A stretch of DNA of 64,000 nucleotides from Actinomycetes bacterium (GTDB lineage: Bacteria; Actinomycetota; Acidimicrobiia; Acidimicrobiales; Bog-793), in contig JAJZBI010000012.1 in assembly GCA_021798985.1 (NCBI GenBank), positions 1 through 64,000 on the forward strand, read 5' to 3'. A model generated the notes under the pieces. The model was given only the letters and a program-made list of their open reading frames with translations. It was not told where the DNA came from and did not search any database. The position numbers were made by a program, and so were the translations under genes. Below, in pieces: positions 59,801 through 64,000 of this stretch. The number at the start of each line of letters is the position of its first letter. The first letter of the stretch is position 1.

Positions 59801-60958
59801 GAGGGCGTGCTGGCGGCGAGCTCCTCGCCGAGGAGGTGCTCGCCGGTCGACGGCGAGAACAAGTAGCACTGGAGTGGATCGACCGCCAGGCGAATCGGCT
59901 CGCCCGCCGCCGCGGCCGAGCGCGCCTCGACCCGGGCGATGACGAGGGCCCGGCCGCGCGCCGTGAGCAAGGTGAGATCGTCGTCGGGGTCGTCGGTGCG
60001 CGCCTGCTCGACCATGACGCTCTCGGCGTCGAGCTCGATAAAGACATGGGTCTCCGAGCCGAGCTCTTCGACGACGGCCACGCTGGCGTCAAAGGCCGGG
60101 AGTCCGGACCCTGCGAGAGCGGCGTCGGGGAACGCCTCGGGGCGGATCCCCACGATGAGCTCGACCTCGCGCAGCGCCGGCCGGTGCGTCGGGTCGAGGG
60201 CGAGGCGAGGGCGGGCGAGCTGGACCTCCTCGTCGCGGATCACGCCCTTCATGAGCTTCATGGCCGGCGAGCCGATGAACCCGGCGACGAAGAGGTTGGC
60301 CGGGTGCCGGTACAGGCGCTGGGGCCGGTCCACCTACTGGACGCGCCCGTCTCGCATCACCGCCACGCGCTGGCCGAGCGTCATCGCCTCGACCTGGTCG
60401 TGGGTGACCTAGATGGTGGTGCTGCGGAGCCGGTGATGGCGTTCTTGGCGCGATGTGCGCATCGACACCCAGAGCTTTGCGTCGAGGTTCGACAGCGGCT
60501 CGTCCATCAACAAGCCCGCCAGGGCGGCCGATGATCGCCCGCCCCATCGCCACGCGCGGTTGCCGGCCCCCCGAGAGCTCGCGCGGCCGTCGAGACCGCA
60601 AGTCGCTCAAGCCGAGCATCGGAGCGACTTCTTGCACTCGTGTCGCAATCTCCAGCTTTGGCGTCTTGTGGACGCGCAGGCTGGAGCCGAGGTTCTCGCG
60701 CACCGTCATGTGCGGAAATTGCGCGTCGTTCGGGAAGACCATCGCGAGGTCGCGCTCACCGGGCGCGAGGCGCGTCACGTCGCGACCGTCGATCACGATG
60801 CGCCCCGAGGAGATCTGCTCGAGGCCGCCGATCGAGCGCAACAGCGTCGTCTTGCCGCAGCCCGACGCCGTGCTCGTTGACCCCGTGGTCGATGACAATC
60901 TCTGCCAAGGCGCGGAGCAACGGGGCTCCGTCGCCCGCAAACGCTGCCACACGCACTA
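59788..60958 (-). pseudogene. MalK/UgpC-type sugar ABC ATPase pseudogene
   Basis: SGCGKTTLLRSIGGLEQISSGRIVIDGRDVTRLAPGERDLAMVF, VREN, RELSGGRQPRVAMGRAI and C-terminal VGIRPEAFPDAAL, VFIELDAESVMVEQA show a MalK-type ATPase. In VTHDQVEAM and DGRVQ-DRPQRLYRHPAN, codons for Tyr and Gln are TAG (near 60410 and 60335), and frameshifts break the Walker B region (60440-60560). The gene is inactive; the neighbouring LacI gene remains. Confidence 0.85.
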
Positions 60959-60984
60959 GGTTGAGCCCAAAGGAGAGAGCCACC

Positions 60985-62046
60985 GTGCGGACCAAGGAGC
61001 GAGAACACCCCGCGCGTCAAAGCCGTGTCCGCGGCGTCGGAGCAACCGGCCGGCCCGTCACCTTGAGCGACCTCGCCCGGGAGGCCCGGACCTCGCCCTC
61101 GACCGCATCGCGGGCGCTGCGGGGCCAAGGATATGTCTCCGGCGAGGTCCGCACGCGCCTGTTGGCGGCGGCCGAGCGGCTTGGCTATGTGCCGAACGCC
61201 TCGGCGCAGAACCTGAAGCACCGGACGTCGAAGATCATCGGCGTGGTCGTGTCGGACCTCTCGAACCAGTTCTACGCCCGGGTGGCGGCGGGCATCGAGG
61301 CGGAGCTGCGCTGCTCGGGCTACCAGATGATGCTGGTGGGCGACCACAACGACGACACCGAAGAGCTCGCCGCGGCGCGCAGCTTCCTCGCCCTGCGCTC
61401 GCCCGGCGTCATCATCACTCCGATCCGTCCGACCGTCTCCGAGCTGCTCGCGGCGCGCGGCGTCGCCGTCGTCGAGGTCGATCGGCAGCTCTCGCCCCGC
61501 TCGTGTGACGCGGTCGTGCTCGACAACGTGACCGGCGCCTTCGCCGCCACCTCGCACCTGCTCAGCCTTGGGCATCGCCGCGTCGCTTTCATCGGCGTCG
61601 AGACGAGCTGGACGAGCGACGCCGGTCGCCGCCTCGGCTACCAGCAGGCTCACGAGCGGGCGAACCTGCCCAGTGATCCAGCGCTCAGCCTCCTCGTGCC
61701 GCAAGGACCGGGCAGCCACGAAGCCGTGATCGCCGAATTCCTGGCCCGCACCCAGCCGACCGCACTGTTCATCGGGAACAACGCGCTCGCCGATCACACC
61801 TGGCGGGTGCTGCGCGACCGCGGCGACCGCCTGCCCGCGGACATCTCCCTCGTCGCGTTCGACGACCTGCCCTGGATGGACATGGTCACGCCCACGATCA
61901 CCGTCGTCGCCCAGCCGACCGAAGAGCTGGGCCGGCGTGCGGCCCAGCTGTGCCTCGAGCGCATCGCGGATCCCACCCTCCCCCGCCGCGTTGTTGAAAT
62001 CGCCCCCAACCTGCTCCTTCGCGGCTCCACGGCACCAGTTGCCTGA
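60985..62046 (+). CDS. LacI-family transcriptional regulator
   Basis: 353 residues from GTG with AAAGGAGAG 8 nt upstream. PVTLSDLAREARTSPSTASRALRGQGYVSGEVRTRLLAAAERLGYVPNASAQNLK is the LacI HTH with hinge helix, and TSKIIGVVVSDLSNQFYARVAAGIEAELRCSGYQMMLVG begins the sugar-binding domain (DNVTGAF, SLGHRRVAFI, ADISLVAFDDLPW). Likely regulated the adjacent sugar ABC and glycosidase genes, now decayed; it may survive as an orphan. Confidence 0.88.
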   Translation: MRTKEREHPARQSRVRGVGATGRPVTLSDLAREARTSPSTASRALRGQGYVSGEVRTRLLAAAERLGYVPNASAQNLKHRTSKIIGVVVSDLSNQFYARVAAGIEAELRCSGYQMMLVGDHNDDTEELAAARSFLALRSPGVIITPIRPTVSELLAARGVAVVEVDRQLSPRSCDAVVLDNVTGAFAATSHLLSLGHRRVAFIGVETSWTSDAGRRLGYQQAHERANLPSDPALSLLVPQGPGSHEAVIAEFLARTQPTALFIGNNALADHTWRVLRDRGDRLPADISLVAFDDLPWMDMVTPTITVVAQPTEELGRRAAQLCLERIADPTLPRRVVEIAPNLLLRGSTAPVA

Positions 62047-62479
62047 TCGGGAACACGTGGTCGCGCGCGTCATCCACCGACGCGGCGATCGCAAGCTTTG
62101 GCGACGATGCGAGACCGCGTCCGCCGCGGCCACGACGGCGGGAGCCGGGCTCCCCGTCAGTGTGTGACACCACCGATTCCCAACAAGGGCACTTGGAGCG
62201 CCTGCCGACACGGGGGAACGCTCCAGGCGCGGGAGCGCATAAGGAGCATGTCCTTCGCCTGGAAGCAGGTTGTCTGGTCCAAGCACTCGCTCGCCATGCC
62301 TCGGTCGGCGTTGCCGTCGCCGTGCGGGCGGGCGATGAACTGGCAGAAGCAAGACAGGGCGTCGTGCTGGCGCGGCGCTACATGGGGTCTCGCTGCTCAC
62401 CGGCGCACAAGAGCGCGAACCTGCGGTGCGCTGCGGCGAGAAGGTCCGATGCCGAGGACACCACCGGGGGGCCTCGCGC

Positions 62480-62640
62480 CGGACGGCAGCGTCTTCCCCC
62501 CCCGGGGGGATTTTGTTCGGGGCGAGCACGTCGGCGTTCCAGGTGGAGGGCTCCCTCGATCGCGACGGGCCGGCCCGAGCAGCTGGGACTGCTTTTGCGC
62601 CGAGCAGGGCCAGGTGCACGGTGGAGCGCGCTCCCTCGCC
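62480..62640 (+). pseudogene. GH1 glycosidase N-terminal remnant
   Basis: In shifting frames LFGASTSAFQVEGSLDRDG appears, resembling the start of family 1 beta-glucosidases (FLFGxATAxYQxEG), then SSWDCF and GQVHGG. Frameshifts interrupt it. Region 62047-62480 has no intact gene. Confidence 0.55.
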
Positions 62641-62880
62641 GCCCTCGACTGCCCGATCCCCTATCGCTGCCTGTTGCCCAAGCGCCACGAGGCCCACAAC
62701 CTGCTCGTGCCGGTGTGCTGTTCGGCCAGCCACCTCGCCTAAGGCTCGATGCGCACCGAGCCGACACCCTGATGGCCCTTGGCGAGGCGGTTGGGACGGC
62801 CGCCGCCCTCTCGGCGATCGGCGGGACGGCTGCCCACGACGTGGCGACCGACCGCCTCCTCCCCCGGCTGGACGCCTGAG
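62641..62880 (+). pseudogene. FAD-dependent oxidoreductase C-terminal remnant
   Basis: LPKRHEAHNLLVPVCCSASHLA, a TAA at the expected Tyr codon, then GSMRTEP and, after a frameshift, LMALGEAVGTAAALSAIGG. This is the C-terminal signature of FAD-dependent oxidoreductases (PF12831-like). Stop and frameshift make it non-functional. Confidence 0.6.
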
Positions 62881-62889
62881 TGCGGGCGG

Positions 62890-63927
62890 TCACGGCTCGG
62901 CGGAAAAGCGCGTCACCTCGACGCGCAGCAGCTCGGCCATCGCCGAGAGCCCCGAGCCACCGCTCGCCCCGCTCGCCTCGGCGATGGCGTCGAACTGGCC
63001 GGACATGGCGCTGATCAGCGAGGCGATCTCGCCCACGCCCTCGACGGTGGAACCCGCCAAGCGCTGGGCCGCCGCGATGTTGTCGCCGATCTCTTCTGAC
63101 GAGCGCGCCACCTCATCGGCCAGGCTCTTGATCTCGTTCGCCACGACGTTGAAGCCCCGTCCCGCCTCACCGGCGCGGGCGGCCTCGATGGCGGCGTTGA
63201 GGGCGAGCAGCTTGGTCTGCGAGGCGACACTGCGGATGAGATCGGCGGCCCGCCCGATCGTGCGCGAGGACTCCCGCAGGGACTCGACCGTGGCAATCAC
63301 GGTGCCGGTGCGCCCGACGGCCGACGCGGCGTCCCCGGCCACCGCAGCGGCCGACGCCGCGAACTCGGTCGAGGCCGCCGCGACCTGGGCCGCGATGTCG
63401 AGGACCTTGGCGGCGAGCACCTGGCGCTCCTCGCGCTGGCGCGCCCCGGCGGCCACGGCCCCCTCGAGCGCCGCGCGGGCCTCGTCGATGCGTCGCGCCC
63501 GCTCCCGGAAGGTCGCCGGCATGCCGCGCACTAAAAAGTGGCGGTGGAAGCGCCCGGACCCCGCCGCCGCGAGCGTGGCGGCCGACTCGCGGCCGAACGC
63601 GTCGGCGAGGTCGACGACGTGGTTGACCGCCCGGCGCAGCGCGTCGAGCTCGGGGACCTCGACGGAGGGGAGACGGACCTCGAGATCCCCCGCCGCCAGG
63701 CGACGACAGCCCTCGGCGAGCTGGGCGATCGCCGCCTGGTGGCGCGCCAGCTCGCTCGCCGCTGGTGCCGGCGCGGCCAGGTCGGCCGTGGGCAGGTCGG
63801 CCGTGGGCAGGTCGGCCACTGGCAGGTCCGGCGCAGGCAGGTCCGGCGCAGGCAGGTCCGGCGCAGGCAACTCGGGCACGGGCAGCTCGGGCCGCGCCGG
63901 CGAGCCGAGCGTCTCCGTGCCGCCCAT
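62890..63927 (-). CDS. Soluble methyl-accepting chemotaxis-like signalling protein
   Basis: 345 residues. N-terminal Leu-Pro repeat (about residues 15-50; [13 protein letters not shown] and ADLPTADLP units), then a HAMP-like segment ([40 protein letters not shown]) and an MCP signalling helix pair with [44 protein letters not shown]. No transmembrane segment or sensor domain is present. The ATG at 63927 overlaps the stop of the upstream gene. Confidence 0.8.
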   Translation of the reverse strand: MGGTETLGSPARPELPVPELPAPDLPAPDLPAPDLPVADLPTADLPTADLAAPAPAASELARHQAAIAQLAEGCRRLAAGDLEVRLPSVEVPELDALRRAVNHVVDLADAFGRESAATLAAAGSGRFHRHFLVRGMPATFRERARRIDEARAALEGAVAAGARQREERQVLAAKVLDIAAQVAAASTEFAASAAAVAGDAASAVGRTGTVIATVESLRESSRTIGRAADLIRSVASQTKLLALNAAIEAARAGEAGRGFNVVANEIKSLADEVARSSEEIGDNIAAAQRLAGSTVEGVGEIASLISAMSGQFDAIAEASGASGGSGLSAMAELLRVEVTRFSAEP

Positions 63928-64000
63928 CACGCCGCCTCGGCGCGGTTGATGAGGTCCCACACGAACGCGTCGTAGTCCTGGTCTCGCGCCCCGAGCAGGT
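63927..64000 (-). CDS. 3' end of unknown gene upstream of chemoreceptor
   Basis: A partial frame ending [20 protein letters not shown] then TGA, overlapping the next ATG (TGATG). It belongs to a gene continuing past the window; probably in the same signalling operon. Confidence 0.6.
   Translation of the reverse strand, partial: LLGARDQDYDAFVWDLINRAEAA

Noticed and set aside
60320-60420. TAG codons in the MalK-like gene as recoding (readthrough)
   Set aside because: TAG replaces both Tyr and Gln codons and frameshifts occur elsewhere, so decay is simpler.
1-64000. CRISPR array
   Set aside because: No regularly spaced repeats were seen; repeats found are leader motifs, IS ends and coding repeats.

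Overview
The window is high-GC DNA with actinobacterial gene content (SCO6880, DUF6112, DUF2637, Prim-Pol and MobF-type transfer proteins, many GTG starts, 1-4 bp stop/start overlaps), so an Actinomycetota host is likely. The genus cannot be read from the sequence.

Left and centre (about 0.5-46 kb) is an integrative and conjugative element (ICE) with accessory cargo. Its left end carries a large serine integrase (574-2274, minus) whose 3' end runs antisense through a tRNA 3'-end-like sequence (571-619), a probable attachment site. The core runs leftward: a methylase-helicase fusion, SSB, coupling protein, VirB4-like ATPase, SCO6880-like and VirB6-like membrane proteins, two small DUF6112 membrane proteins, an NlpC/P60 wall hydrolase, a VirB8-like protein, ParB, DUF2637 and Prim-Pol. 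The MobF relaxase lies apart (31.8-35.4 kb) on the plus strand.

Cargo sits in three cassettes, each ending in a related short AraC-type regulator: TetR plus a flavin-reductase-like protein (18.7-20.3 kb), an MFS exporter with TetR and a hotdog thioesterase (27.9-31.3 kb), and two citrate synthases with a CoA-transferase (35.4-41.5 kb). A gene pair made of a catalytically dead resolvase domain and a small membrane protein occurs twice (26.9-27.6 and 41.6-42.4 kb). Two transposable elements can be delimited by terminal repeats and target duplications: an ISKra4-type IS at 35806-37625 and a TniB/DDE/DUF6431 element at 42382-45565. The second splits the leader of the second dead-resolvase pair. 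A motif GGCGCACCTGacc precedes at least ten ICE genes, always in gene orientation and often followed by a hairpin.

Right of the ICE (46.2-48.9 kb) is a run of toxin-antitoxin modules. From 49.4 kb the content looks chromosomal: an acyl-CoA dehydrogenase, a secreted M23-like coiled-coil protein, a sirtuin, and then a five-gene translationally coupled operon (52.9-59.8 kb) with a membrane protein, an acyl reductase-HAD phosphatase fusion, a zinc alcohol dehydrogenase, a LarA-like protein and a PlsC-type acyltransferase, suggesting an undescribed lipid or fatty-alcohol pathway. Beyond it lies a decaying sugar locus (MalK-like pseudogene, intact LacI regulator, GH1 and FAD-oxidoreductase remnants), then a soluble chemoreceptor-like protein.
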